From Megasphaera sp. AM44-1BH (GTDB lineage Bacteria; Bacillota; Negativicutes; Veillonellales; Megasphaeraceae): a DNA stretch of 64,000 nt. A program made the translations under genes and the position numbers. The notes under the pieces were generated by a model. It did no database searches, was not told the origin of the DNA, and saw only the letters and a list, made by a program, of their open reading frames with translations. The stretch is taken from positions 62,001 to 126,000 of the forward strand of contig NZ_QSFA01000002.1 of NCBI RefSeq assembly GCF_003467125.1, read 5' to 3'. Positions 31,764-40,384 of the stretch are shown here, piece by piece. Numbering within the stretch: the first letter of the stretch is position 1; every line of letters starts with the position of its first letter.

Positions 31764-34700
31764 ATGAGCAAGAAGGAAGATATAGCAAAATTTATGATGG
31801 CTATCAAGGGGCAGGAGTCGGGCGGGGATTATACAAAACCTAATGAATCTGGCTCTGGTTGTACAGGGGCATACCAGTTCTGTCAAGGTACATGGGATGC
31901 ATATGCAAGCAGTGTAGCACCAGAGTATGTAGGAATAGATCCTGCCAGTGCACCTCCAGATGTGCAGGATGCTGTAATGTATGCTAAGACTTCTGAAATG
32001 TATGATAGATATGGTGGGGATACTCGCCTAATGGCTTTGGAACACTATGGTGGTTCTGGTGTAGCGGATAGGGCAATGGAGACAGGTGTCATTTCAGATG
32101 CACCAGAGTGGTTCAATGGTGACAGGTATCCCTCTCAGTTAGAATATGCAAATGCCATAGCAAATTCTTCAGGTAGTGCAGTTCCTTCTTTTGGTGGCAT
32201 GGATAAAGCCGTGTCTAATAGCAGACCCATGTTACAACAAACAAGCGTACTACCTATTTTCATCAATCCGGACATATACAAGGTAGATAATACAGAGTTA
32301 AACAATAGGCCTTTCTTTGATAAGTTGTCTGATTCATTCCAGAATATGTGGTATGAAAATGGAACTATATCTGCTATCCGGTCTGCTTTGATAAAGTCTG
32401 TTAATAGAGGGTACGAGAAAAACTGGACACCTTCTGACGATGACCTGAAGTTAATGGACGATTTACTGGGGGATAATAAAGTAGCAAAACAGTCAGTACT
32501 TCTTAACTCCGACAATGAAGCACAATTCAGGGCATTTCTGAAGACAAAGAAAGAAGATATAGATAGAGCTGAGAGAGCGGAGCAAACTTCTTGGGGCATT
32601 CATTCCATTATTGGTGGTGGCCTTGGAATGCTCCTTGACCCTCTGAATCTTATTCCTTTCGTTGGTGAAGGTGCTATGGTAGCTAAGGTAGGTTCTAAGT
32701 TAGGCCTGAAGACATTGGAGAACATAGGAGCTAAACGTGTCTATCAAATCGCAGAATCTGGGGCAACACAGGGATTAGTTAATATGGCGGATTCCTTCCT
32801 TTCTGAAAGACACGGAATAAATGAAGCTAACTATGCTGTGTCTGGCTTACTCGGAGCGGCAGGTGGTGCAGGTGTTCGCTTGCTTAGGACCATGCGGAAT
32901 ATTCCAGGCACTAAGCTTGATGGGGAGAATATGCAGAAATTCATTGCTCAGACAAAAGCGCAGGAAGAACAGGCAGTCAGGGGAGCAATGGACATGGCAG
33001 ATAATGTTTCTTTGGTAACTAATGTGGCTCTTAGACATAATGATACCCCTGTAGAAAGAGCAGTATCTGAAGTTTTGCGTTCTAAAGAAGACATAGCTAA
33101 AGGGCTTGATGAACTCACAGGTAGAAAAGTAACTACAGGTAAAGCAATGGAAAAAGCTGTGAGAATGACAACAACGAAATTACAACAGGCTAAAACTGTG
33201 TCTGACCTTGTAGGACGGAAAGCAAGCACTTTGTTACGGAAAGCAGGATTGGATAAGGATGCTTCTCTGTCTGATTTATTACAGGTAGCTAGAGACAATC
33301 CAGATATTGGTAGACAGGTAAGAAAGGCCACTGAAAAGTATCTGAAAACACCTTTCTCGGATGGAGCATGGAATGGTTTTCTGTACAAGAAGGGTGAAAA
33401 GAGTGTAGATGAAAAAGCTAAGTATGCCATGGAAGCTCTTACTGATTCTGAAAAAGCTAATAACGTCCGTCTGCAAATCGAAAAGAATACTGGTGAAAAG
33501 GTAACTAATGAGGATGTTAGACGGAGCTTAAAGAAAATACTGTATCAAGAAACTGGGGTTACGTACAAAGAGTCTGGAGACATCATAATCAATGGTACAC
33601 GCATTAGACCAGAATCGCCTGTTCATGATTCTATTGTACATCCAGATATTTACTCTATCGGTATGGACGCACCAGAACTTGAAGATATGACAGTGGCTTC
33701 TCGCTCTGTGTCTCCTACGGAACTGAAGAAAGACGGAATAATCAGTAGGGAAGAACAGGAAGCTTTCCAGAAAGATACTGAGTTTGGTTCAAAAACACCT
33801 AGAGAAGTGGAAAAAGAATCACAGGTAGCATTCAAGAGCAGAGTGATGCAGTACATAGGCAGAAAACTACAGGATAGTAAATATCTCGGTAATACCTATG
33901 GGCATTTTACAAACTCTGTGTCTAATCATCTCCGTGACTTTGGTAGGAAGATGCTTGGTGATACAAGACAAAATGCTGATAGACTGAATGATGGTATGAC
34001 TCTGGACTTCAATACACGAAAGACAATAGCACGCAGAGAATTACAGAATTATCTCGGTCAGATGTATAGTCAGTATGTGTCTTTTTTCAACAAGAATCCT
34101 GGGACTCCTACAGAAGTCAGGCAGAAATTTGGCAAACTGTTTACGGAAGCCTATGATTCGAAAGTTAAGAAAGGTCAGGTTATAGATGGGTATCCGGACG
34201 AAATTAAGGAAGCTGTTAAGTTGGCGGAACAGTTCCGTAAGGAAGAACAGTGGATGCTACATAAAGCCGGACTTTTGGATGATGTAATTCCAGACACAGG
34301 TTTTTACAGGAATGCTGATGTAGACAAAGTAGCTGACTTCCTTACTCACTTTGACACGACTGATGATGCTATTAGATGGTTGGAAAGATATGGAGCTGAA
34401 AATGCAGACAGAAGTGCACTAGAAAGAATGTGGAAAGAAGACTTGGCTAAACGTGAAGCAGATATAGAAGCAAGACGAAAAGCCGGTAAGAAGATCACAG
34501 AAGCAGAGGAAGAAGCGCTCGCTACTGAAACCTTAGATGATTTTATCAATAGAGAAGCTCATAACTGGGCATATGGTATCATAGACAGAAATTTGTCTAA
34601 TTCCAGAATTGAGTTACGTGATCTGAATCATATGAATAAGCTTGAACAGTACCAGAGAAGATTCCCTGTAGACACAGCTGCTATTTCTTCCAGAGAACTT

Positions 34701-36458
34701 CCTAATGGTGGTGGCCTATGGTCCTTTGATGATTGTATGCGAGACCACGATATCTTTAAGACCATGGAACGAATAGCTGACCGTAGTTCTGCTAAAGCTA
34801 CATTACGCTCCTTTGGTGTAACGGATATGGGTAAGTTCTTTGATGATTACAGAGACAAGATATATAGGGAACTACGAGGTGCTAATGAAAACAGGCGGCT
34901 TATCAATCGGTCAAAGGTAGAAGAAAGCTTGGAAGAATTTGACTATATTGTATCTAAACTTATGGGGTATCGTTATGGAACTAAGCAAGCACAAGACCCA
35001 ATGAAAGGTATGGTACGCTTACTCAATAAACTTTCCTATTCTATGAATGGCTTCAACATGGGGCTTAACCAGATAAATGAAAATATGGGGCTTATGTCTG
35101 TTACTGGTAGCCGTGCCATAACTCATATGATTCCTGGGTTAGACAAAGTTTTACAGGGTATGAGACACACTGCACTTTCTCCGGATGAAATAAAGAAGCT
35201 GCGTATAGCCAGTGATTACGCCCATTACAATTTCTTGAATCCAATGGACTTAACCACACCACAGGTAGAGCGTATAGGATTGAGAGCTAAGGTAATGGCT
35301 AAGGCAAATACTATGGCTGACTATGCTTCTGATATGACTTCCATGATAAACAGATTGTCCGCGTGGACTTCTAAGGCTGTCAGTTTGGGCGAAGCGGATG
35401 TTATGTCTGATTTGGTGGACTGGGCTGTTCTGGGTAAGACAAGGAAGAAAATATTTTCTGATAGGTTCATGAGGGAAGCCGGGGTGCGTGATGAAGACAA
35501 ATTCAAAGACACAATCAATAAGTACTTTGGTAATTTAGACCATGATGATCCAGATGCTGTATTTAAGGCTATACATGAAATGCAGGAGAAAGACTATCAA
35601 GCCTTTGTTTCCATGAGAGCATTGTCAGCACAAGCAGTACAGAGAGGTATCTTACAGCCTAATTTGTCTAATGATAATTACTTTGCTAAAAAAGGTATGT
35701 GGCCTATTCTGTTTCAGTTCAAGAACTTCTCACGAATGGCTTTGGATTCCCATTTAGCAAGAGCCTTGGAAAGACCAGACAGGGAAGCAATGACACAGCT
35801 CTTGTCTTCAGGGGTAGCAGGTGCAGGTATCTGGGCATTGCGTACACAGGTATATGCAAATTATAAATATAAAGACGAAAAGGAAAGACAAAAATATCTT
35901 GATGATACCTTGACGGCAGATAATTTTGCTCGTGCAGGTATTACCAGAAGTTCCTTGTTAGCCGGATTATCTTATGGGAACGACTTGTACGAAATGATAT
36001 CTGGTGCTCCTACTGTACGTACTACTGTAAATAGACAAGGACAGGCTACGGGAATTGGCGATTATGTCAATCAGTTACCTGCCTTTGGTTCAGCTAATAC
36101 TATAGTGTCTGGAGTTGGTGGTGTATGGGGTGCTTTGCACGACCTTGTGAAAGACCATGAAGTATATCAAGATGATGCCAAAACAGTAGCTAACATGTTC
36201 CCGATAGACAAATTTGTTGGCACACAGGCAGTTTTATCTGGACTCCTTGATATCCACAAAGGACAAACCGTAGAAAATAACTTTAAGAATCGTCCGGAAA
36301 AGAGACTGACTAACAATCCTGTACAGATGCTGAAAGATTATGTTACAGGGACAAATGATGTAAAAGAACAGAACGAAAAGATGAAAGAAAGTCAGAAAAT
36401 GAAAAGAGACAAAAATAAAAAGAAAGAAATTATTCCTATGAATGGAGAAAGGTGGTAA
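31764..36458 (+). CDS. Internal virion transglycosylase (ejection protein), T7 gp16-like
   Basis: At 1564 residues this is the largest phage protein (T7 gp16 has 1318). Residues 10-130 are a lytic transglycosylase domain with the catalytic Glu18 in IKGQESGGDY and GAYQFCQGTWDAYA. Residues 141-156, PSFGGMDKAVSNSRPM, form the segment copied in the 83-aa membrane protein at 5030-5281. A hydrophobic stretch follows (HSIIGGGLGMLLDPLNLIPFVGEGAMVAKVG), then a very long helical region ending in a lysine-rich tail. It opens the peptidoglycan locally and forms the inner-membrane part of the ejection channel. Confidence 0.93.
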   Translation: MSKKEDIAKFMMAIKGQESGGDYTKPNESGSGCTGAYQFCQGTWDAYASSVAPEYVGIDPASAPPDVQDAVMYAKTSEMYDRYGGDTRLMALEHYGGSGVADRAMETGVISDAPEWFNGDRYPSQLEYANAIANSSGSAVPSFGGMDKAVSNSRPMLQQTSVLPIFINPDIYKVDNTELNNRPFFDKLSDSFQNMWYENGTISAIRSALIKSVNRGYEKNWTPSDDDLKLMDDLLGDNKVAKQSVLLNSDNEAQFRAFLKTKKEDIDRAERAEQTSWGIHSIIGGGLGMLLDPLNLIPFVGEGAMVAKVGSKLGLKTLENIGAKRVYQIAESGATQGLVNMADSFLSERHGINEANYAVSGLLGAAGGAGVRLLRTMRNIPGTKLDGENMQKFIAQTKAQEEQAVRGAMDMADNVSLVTNVALRHNDTPVERAVSEVLRSKEDIAKGLDELTGRKVTTGKAMEKAVRMTTTKLQQAKTVSDLVGRKASTLLRKAGLDKDASLSDLLQVARDNPDIGRQVRKATEKYLKTPFSDGAWNGFLYKKGEKSVDEKAKYAMEALTDSEKANNVRLQIEKNTGEKVTNEDVRRSLKKILYQETGVTYKESGDIIINGTRIRPESPVHDSIVHPDIYSIGMDAPELEDMTVASRSVSPTELKKDGIISREEQEAFQKDTEFGSKTPREVEKESQVAFKSRVMQYIGRKLQDSKYLGNTYGHFTNSVSNHLRDFGRKMLGDTRQNADRLNDGMTLDFNTRKTIARRELQNYLGQMYSQYVSFFNKNPGTPTEVRQKFGKLFTEAYDSKVKKGQVIDGYPDEIKEAVKLAEQFRKEEQWMLHKAGLLDDVIPDTGFYRNADVDKVADFLTHFDTTDDAIRWLERYGAENADRSALERMWKEDLAKREADIEARRKAGKKITEAEEEALATETLDDFINREAHNWAYGIIDRNLSNSRIELRDLNHMNKLEQYQRRFPVDTAAISSRELPNGGGLWSFDDCMRDHDIFKTMERIADRSSAKATLRSFGVTDMGKFFDDYRDKIYRELRGANENRRLINRSKVEESLEEFDYIVSKLMGYRYGTKQAQDPMKGMVRLLNKLSYSMNGFNMGLNQINENMGLMSVTGSRAITHMIPGLDKVLQGMRHTALSPDEIKKLRIASDYAHYNFLNPMDLTTPQVERIGLRAKVMAKANTMADYASDMTSMINRLSAWTSKAVSLGEADVMSDLVDWAVLGKTRKKIFSDRFMREAGVRDEDKFKDTINKYFGNLDHDDPDAVFKAIHEMQEKDYQAFVSMRALSAQAVQRGILQPNLSNDNYFAKKGMWPILFQFKNFSRMALDSHLARALERPDREAMTQLLSSGVAGAGIWALRTQVYANYKYKDEKERQKYLDDTLTADNFARAGITRSSLLAGLSYGNDLYEMISGAPTVRTTVNRQGQATGIGDYVNQLPAFGSANTIVSGVGGVWGALHDLVKDHEVYQDDAKTVANMFPIDKFVGTQAVLSGLLDIHKGQTVENNFKNRPEKRLTNNPVQMLKDYVTGTNDVKEQNEKMKESQKMKRDKNKKKEIIPMNGERW

Positions 36459-36464
36459 CACATT

Positions 36465-37724
36465 ATGGCTCAAGACTTAAAAGCAAGTGTATCTTTTATT
36501 GGTGATGGTAATACTACTAAATTTTATTTCGGATTTGATTATATTAATAAACAGTTTATTAAGGTCTCTGTGGGGACAGACGGCACACTTTTGTCTTATC
36601 CTACAGATTACACGGTGAATGATAAAGAGGTAGAGTTCGTGAAAGCACCTGCTAACGGTACACCAATTCGAATTTATAGACAAACTAATACATCTCGAAT
36701 TATTGAATGGTCTGATGGTGCATTCATTAAAGCTTTACAGATGACGCTCGAAAACGTTCAGCAGTTACATCTGATTGAAGAATCCCAGGACTATGTAATC
36801 ATCAATGGCATGTCTAAGTATCCAGATGGAGTTAATTTTAATGCTCTGGGAGCACGTGTTATAAATGTTGCAGACCCCAAAGAACCACAGGATGCTGTAA
36901 CGAAGCACTACATGGAAACGGTACAGGGTGGCTTTGTGTCTCAGAATACAGCACTGGTAGAACAGGCGACTACACAGGCGACCAATGCGAAAAACAGTGC
37001 ATCCAGTGCGGCTACATCAGCTTCCCAGAGTGCTTCTAGTGCCAGTGCTTCTGAAACATCTAATCAGTCGGCTAAGAAGTGGGCTGAGTCTACGGATTCA
37101 CCAGATAATCAGGCAGACACAGATAGTACGACAGGGAAGACACAGAGTTCCCGGAGTTGGGCATTATATAGCAAGACAAAAGCGCAGGAAGCGATTACAG
37201 CTACTAGCACGATGGATGAAAAAGTTGCTGTTGCTATAGAACAAGCGAGCAATGCCGCTAAAAATGCTGAGAATAGTAGAATTAATGCAGAAAATTCTTC
37301 TGTAAGCGCAGAGAAAGCACTCTTGGCAGAAAACAATGCAGGTGCTTATGCGAATGCGGCTCAGATATCTGAGGTAAACGCAGCTGAGAGTGCAAAACAG
37401 GCAGCCGAATCCGCTGTTGTCTCGAATGCTTTCACAGGGGCCACAGCTACACAAGATGGCTTAGCCGGGATAGTACCAAAACCACTGGCAGGACAACAGA
37501 CTAGTTTCTTAGCTGGTAGTGGTACATGGGAACCTATTTATCTCCTTGTGACCACAGGAATGATAGTGGCATTCAAGGGAAAGCTAGATACAAATGGATT
37601 CCCGATTATTCCTTCTTTAAATACTCCTAATTTTGCATGGCATGTATGTGATGGGACAAATGGCACACCGGATTTAAGAGATAAATTTATTCCAGGCACG
37701 TCTTATATCATGATGATCGGATAA
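36465..37724 (+). CDS. Tail fibre protein, T7 gp17-like N-terminus with collar-type C-terminus
   Basis: Residues 1-150 are the T7 fibre attachment domain (ASVSFIGDGNTTKFYFGFDYI, KALQMTLENVQQLHLIEESQDYV). Residues 165-310 are a repetitive Ala/Ser/Asn coiled-coil shaft. The C-terminus has a tail-collar-like segment (GMIVAFKGKLDTNGFPIIPSLNTPNFAWHVCDGTNGTPDLRDKFIPG) but stops soon after, at 419 residues (T7 553). Receptor binding must therefore be by a small tip or by another protein. I see no sign of an inverted or retrohoming repeat next to it. Confidence 0.9.
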   Translation: MAQDLKASVSFIGDGNTTKFYFGFDYINKQFIKVSVGTDGTLLSYPTDYTVNDKEVEFVKAPANGTPIRIYRQTNTSRIIEWSDGAFIKALQMTLENVQQLHLIEESQDYVIINGMSKYPDGVNFNALGARVINVADPKEPQDAVTKHYMETVQGGFVSQNTALVEQATTQATNAKNSASSAATSASQSASSASASETSNQSAKKWAESTDSPDNQADTDSTTGKTQSSRSWALYSKTKAQEAITATSTMDEKVAVAIEQASNAAKNAENSRINAENSSVSAEKALLAENNAGAYANAAQISEVNAAESAKQAAESAVVSNAFTGATATQDGLAGIVPKPLAGQQTSFLAGSGTWEPIYLLVTTGMIVAFKGKLDTNGFPIIPSLNTPNFAWHVCDGTNGTPDLRDKFIPGTSYIMMIG

Positions 37725-37756
37725 TAAGCGAATAATAAATGTAGGTAATCTTATGA

Positions 37757-37798
37757 TGAGGTATTTTAAGAGTTCTTGAGAACACTCAAAATACCTCA
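37757..37798 (+). terminator. Strong hairpin after the tail fibre gene
   Basis: The stem TGAGGTATTTT (37757-37767) pairs with AAAATACCTCA (37788-37798), and the loop contains a second small palindrome (GAGTTCTTGAGAAC). There is no T-run after it, so it may be an RNA-processing or attenuating hairpin rather than a full terminator. It separates the virion genes from the lysis cassette. Confidence 0.5.
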
Positions 37799-37843
37799 GA
37801 AAACCTTGGTTACATTTGTGATTACGTAATAGGAGAATGATAG

Positions 37844-38047
37844 ATGAAAGACTATATTATTCGTATGCAGGATGAACGTGCGAAATTAGAAACTAAATGG
37901 GACAAACTTATTAAATATGTGGGCGAGCATTATGATAACCTTGATGGAACAGAAATATACTTGATGCAACAGCAAATTAAGTGTATGGAAAAATATATCA
38001 TGTTTCTTAACGCTCGTATTGATCATGCTAAACTCAAAGAAAAGTAA
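37844..38047 (+). CDS. Small phage protein of unknown function, 67 aa
   Basis: The helical product MKDYIIRMQDERAKLETKWDKLIKYV...YLMQQQIKCMEKYIMFLNARIDHAKLKEK has the pattern of a common small gut-phage protein: an N-terminal MKDY, charged helix, short turn, and a second helix with Q-x-x-x-M-x-x-Y. Its function is not known. It is the first gene of the lysis region; the ribosome site is AGGAGAATG-like. Confidence 0.75.
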   Translation: MKDYIIRMQDERAKLETKWDKLIKYVGEHYDNLDGTEIYLMQQQIKCMEKYIMFLNARIDHAKLKEK

Positions 38048-38061
38048 AAGGACGATGAAAA

Positions 38062-38532
38062 ATGAAACGAGGTTCGCTAACTAATATGATTAACACAATA
38101 TGGAACTTATGGACAGCCACAGAAGTTAAAATAGGCTGTCTTTTTTCTATCCTCTGGTTAGCGTTCAATACACTTGTAGGGGGTGTGGATGACCAGATAC
38201 AAGCACTTGTCATTCTTGTGTCTTTAGACATACTGACTGGCATGGTTGCATCTTGTAAATCACACTCCTTTGCGAGTGCCATTGCTACGAGAGGACTTTG
38301 TAAGAAAGCTGTCATGTTCTTAGTCATTGGTCTGGGTGTCTTACTGGACAGTGCCATGCATACGCATATGATCCGCACGATGTTCATCGGGGCCTATGCG
38401 ATTGTAGAGGCCATGAGTATCTTAGAGAACATAGACAAACTGGGGTATGGTCAATATATCCCTAATTTTATACGAAATGCTTTGGCACAGATTGCTAGAG
38501 AAAAACATGTGGAAAAGGATGTGGACAAATAG
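38062..38532 (+). CDS. Phage holin (toxin-secretion/lysis holin family)
   Basis: The 156-residue membrane protein has about three to four hydrophobic segments (VKIGCLFSILWLAFNTLVGG, ALVILVSLDILTGMVAS, AVMFLVIGLGVLLDSAM, FIGAYAIVEAMSILENI). The pattern LDILTGMVAS...KKAVMFLVIGLGVLLD and AIVEAMSILEN is that of the holin_4 family. It would open the inner membrane for the GH25 lysozyme encoded 0.4 kb downstream. Confidence 0.88.
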   Translation: MKRGSLTNMINTIWNLWTATEVKIGCLFSILWLAFNTLVGGVDDQIQALVILVSLDILTGMVASCKSHSFASAIATRGLCKKAVMFLVIGLGVLLDSAMHTHMIRTMFIGAYAIVEAMSILENIDKLGYGQYIPNFIRNALAQIAREKHVEKDVDK

Positions 38533-38595
38533 ATGTTGTACGTTCTAATTTTGTACCTTTTTCTCTTATGCCTTATAAAAGGTGGTGTTATTTAA

Positions 38596-38766
38596 ATGAT
38601 TGATATTTCTGTTGTACTTAACATTTGCTTTTTGTGTTTCATTGTTGCTACTGTCCTTCACACACGAGTAAATGATAAAGATACCTGTACAGTTATTTTT
38701 TGTTTTATTTGGTTGCAATGTATTATCCTTAGTTTATTTTATACTGTTATTAAATCGTGGGGTTAA
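38596..38766 (+). CDS. Small two-helix membrane protein in the lysis cassette, 56 aa
   Basis: The ATG follows AAAGGTGGTG at good spacing. There are two hydrophobic stretches (VVLNICFLCFIVATVLH and VIFCFIWLQCIILSLFYTVI) joined by a short polar turn RVNDKDTCT. The next gene has the same architecture and similar second helix, so the two look like tandem paralogues. By position it may be an auxiliary holin or antiholin. Confidence 0.6.
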   Translation: MIDISVVLNICFLCFIVATVLHTRVNDKDTCTVIFCFIWLQCIILSLFYTVIKSWG

Positions 38767-38771
38767 ATTAA

Positions 38772-38930
38772 ATGGTTAACTTTGGGCAATTCCTATGTAT
38801 TATTCAATTTATTTTGTATCTCTTAACGCTCGTAAGTTTAGAGGTAGATGCTAACGAAAAAGTTATCATTATATTTCAGAGTTGTTGGATAATGACTATT
38901 TTACTACTATTCAGTTATCACATTTTTTAA
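38772..38930 (+). CDS. Second small two-helix membrane protein in the lysis cassette, 52 aa
   Basis: It starts 5 bases after the preceding stop. The helices are FLCIIQFILYLLTLVSL and VIIIFQSCWIMTILLLFSYHIF, joined by EVDANEK. The second helix aligns with that of the upstream gene (VIFCFIWLQCIILSLFY). No clear ribosome site lies directly ahead, so translation may be coupled. The role is probably linked to holin control. Confidence 0.55.
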   Translation: MVNFGQFLCIIQFILYLLTLVSLEVDANEKVIIIFQSCWIMTILLLFSYHIF

Positions 38931-38946
38931 TGGAGGTGTTATTTAA

Positions 38947-39543
38947 ATGGCCAGTAAAGTTATTGACGTATCCTATTGGCAGAAAGACATAGATTATGAT
39001 GCAGTAGTTGATGCAGGTGTCGAGGGTGTCATTATCAAGATATCTGAAGGATGTACTGAAGAAGAAACATGGAGACACCATGTAGAACAGTGTATTGAAC
39101 ACGGTCTGAAGTGGGGTGTCTATGTCTATTCTCATGCTTCGACACCTGAAAGAGCCAGAGAGGAAGCAGAGACAGCTATCATGCTTTTGTCTGGATATCC
39201 TGCACCGCCTATGTGTATCTGGTTTGATTGTGAAGCCCCTGAGTGCTTTGCGGGAGGTGTAGACACAACAGCAGTCTGCTCAGCCTTTATCGTAGAATGT
39301 AATGAAGCTGGATTCAGAGCAGGTATCTACTCGTCTTCCTTGAAGTTTACAGACTACATGGAAAACTCCATTCAGCCGAACTTGCTCGCTGATTATGTAC
39401 CGTATTGGATTGCAGATTATCGTGGATACAATGGGTTTGCTCAGACGTATCCAGATAAGCATGTAGCAGGTTGGCAGTGGAGTGATAAGGAGTATATTGG
39501 AGATACTAATGTTGATATGAATGAATGGTATGAGGAGCTGTAA
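38947..39543 (+). CDS. Endolysin: glycoside hydrolase family 25 lysozyme
   Basis: The 198-residue catalytic domain is complete: VIDVSYWQKDIDY at the start, GVIIKISEG, the acidic active-site segment CIWFDCEAPE, FRAGIYSSSLKF and the end HVAGWQWSDK...DTNVDMNEWY. It cleaves the MurNAc-GlcNAc bond. There is no signal peptide or wall-binding domain, so it depends on the holin to cross the membrane. It provides the lytic function that the lysozyme-like protein at 12811 has apparently lost. Confidence 0.93.
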   Translation: MASKVIDVSYWQKDIDYDAVVDAGVEGVIIKISEGCTEEETWRHHVEQCIEHGLKWGVYVYSHASTPERAREEAETAIMLLSGYPAPPMCIWFDCEAPECFAGGVDTTAVCSAFIVECNEAGFRAGIYSSSLKFTDYMENSIQPNLLADYVPYWIADYRGYNGFAQTYPDKHVAGWQWSDKEYIGDTNVDMNEWYEEL

Positions 39544-39942
39544 ATGAATGATGATAAAATCAAATATGCTGAAAAGATTGTTGCTGTCTGCATTATTGGT
39601 TGCCTCGCTATCTTCTGTCTCTTTTGCGTCTACAACTACCTATCCACAGACAAATCAGCAGACAATCACAATGACACTGTCACAATACAACGAATTGAAG
39701 ATGAACATAGACAGCTTGGAGATGAACTTGCAGATATTAGAACAGAACTCCAGTACGGACAAGAAGCAGTTGGTAGAGCTGAGGAACGAGTTGGAGACTT
39801 GCAAGAGTCAAATGCTGTTAGCACAGAAAAGCTCAGAGAAAGCAGAGAACTTATTGAAAGAAGTAGAAACATCTTTAAAGACGTTGACAGAGCAAATGGA
39901 CTCCCTGAAGCACAAACTAGCAGTGAAGGAACGACAAAATAA
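39544..39942 (+). CDS. Rz-like inner-membrane spanin subunit (overlapping gene, frame 1)
   Basis: The 132-residue protein has an N-terminal membrane helix (KIVAVCIIGCLAIFCLFCVYNYL, about residues 11-33) and then a long charged coiled coil in the periplasm (IQRIEDEHRQLGDELADIRTELQYG...REL IERS region). This is the layout of i-spanins. It follows the endolysin stop directly with GAGGAG as ribosome site. Nearly its whole length is also coded in another frame by the next gene. A diderm host needs spanins to break the outer membrane. Confidence 0.75.
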   Translation: MNDDKIKYAEKIVAVCIIGCLAIFCLFCVYNYLSTDKSADNHNDTVTIQRIEDEHRQLGDELADIRTELQYGQEAVGRAEERVGDLQESNAVSTEKLRESRELIERSRNIFKDVDRANGLPEAQTSSEGTTK

Positions 39943-39994
39943 ACTGGCGTGGTCTGTTGCAGGTGGTCTTCTGATTGGTCTGGTTGTGAAATAA
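39548..39994 (+). CDS. Secreted coiled-coil protein with C-terminal membrane anchor, possible spanin partner (overlapping gene, frame 2)
   Basis: The 148-residue protein has a signal peptide (MLKRLLLSALLVASLSSVSFA), a Gln/Asn-rich stretch, a long coiled coil (YNELKMNIDSLEMNLQILEQN to LTEQMDSLKHKLAVKE) and a hydrophobic C-terminus LAWSVAGGLLIGLVVK. It starts 4 bases after the upstream gene and overlaps it for 395 bases in another frame. There is no lipobox Cys, unlike known Rz1 proteins. I infer that it pairs with the Rz-like protein, but the architecture is unusual. Confidence 0.65.
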   Translation: MMIKSNMLKRLLLSALLVASLSSVSFASTTTYPQTNQQTITMTLSQYNELKMNIDSLEMNLQILEQNSSTDKKQLVELRNELETCKSQMLLAQKSSEKAENLLKEVETSLKTLTEQMDSLKHKLAVKERQNKLAWSVAGGLLIGLVVK

Positions 39995-40084
39995 GAAAAG
40001 TTATTTTTGTCCATGAGTAATTTGTCCTGAGGATAGTGTTATGTGTCTAAAAACGCTCTGGGAGCGTGATAGAGGAGAAAAAAC

Positions 40085-40285
40085 ATGAAAGTACGTATGA
40101 AAAATGTAGAGAAACCATCAATGGCTAAGGCAATCCGTGAGAAATGTATAGATTGTTGTTGTGGAGACACAGCAGAAGTACGGAAATGTATTTTGGATAG
40201 ATGTCCTCTGTTTCCATACCGATTTGGGTGTAATCCCAAAAGCTATATAAACAGGAACAGAGATATCGTTAAAATTATTCCCTAG
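40085..40285 (+). CDS. Cysteine-rich small phage protein, 66 aa
   Basis: The pattern is AIREKCIDCCCGDTAEVRKCILDRCPLFPYRFGCNP, a recurrent small phage protein in Firmicute phages. Several Cys residues could bind zinc. A basic N-terminus MKVRMKNVEKPSMAKAI precedes it. Position between lysis genes and terminase is common for such proteins. Function unknown. Confidence 0.75.
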   Translation: MKVRMKNVEKPSMAKAIREKCIDCCCGDTAEVRKCILDRCPLFPYRFGCNPKSYINRNRDIVKIIP

Positions 40286-40312
40286 ACCGACTGGGAAGGG
40301 GATAGAGACACA

Positions 40313-40354
40313 TAAGGCTCCATCTAGGTGTAAGTACCTATGGAGCCTTTTATT
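40313..40354 (+). terminator. Terminator before the terminase genes
   Basis: The stem AAGGCTCCAT (40313-40322) pairs with ATGGAGCCTT (40340-40349), with a smaller AGGT/ACCT extension inside and TTTTATTATTTTT after it. It ends the lysis transcript ahead of the small terminase gene. Confidence 0.8.
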
Positions 40355-40384
40355 ATTTTTAATTCGCAAAGGGGTGAGGAAATA

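Noticed and set aside
22469..37724. Strand-biased primase-site signal (TTGTCT only on the lagging-strand template)
   Set aside because: AGACAA is at least as frequent as TTGTCT on the + strand, so there is no strand bias of the expected kind; only the over-representation itself is reported.
37500..37850. Diversity-generating or inversion system at the fibre gene
   Set aside because: No template repeat, reverse transcriptase or invertase gene, and no matching inverted repeats were found.
40041..40088. A 15-codon frame directly before the Cys-rich protein gene, overlapping its start
   Set aside because: Possible leader for translational coupling, but too short to support as a gene.
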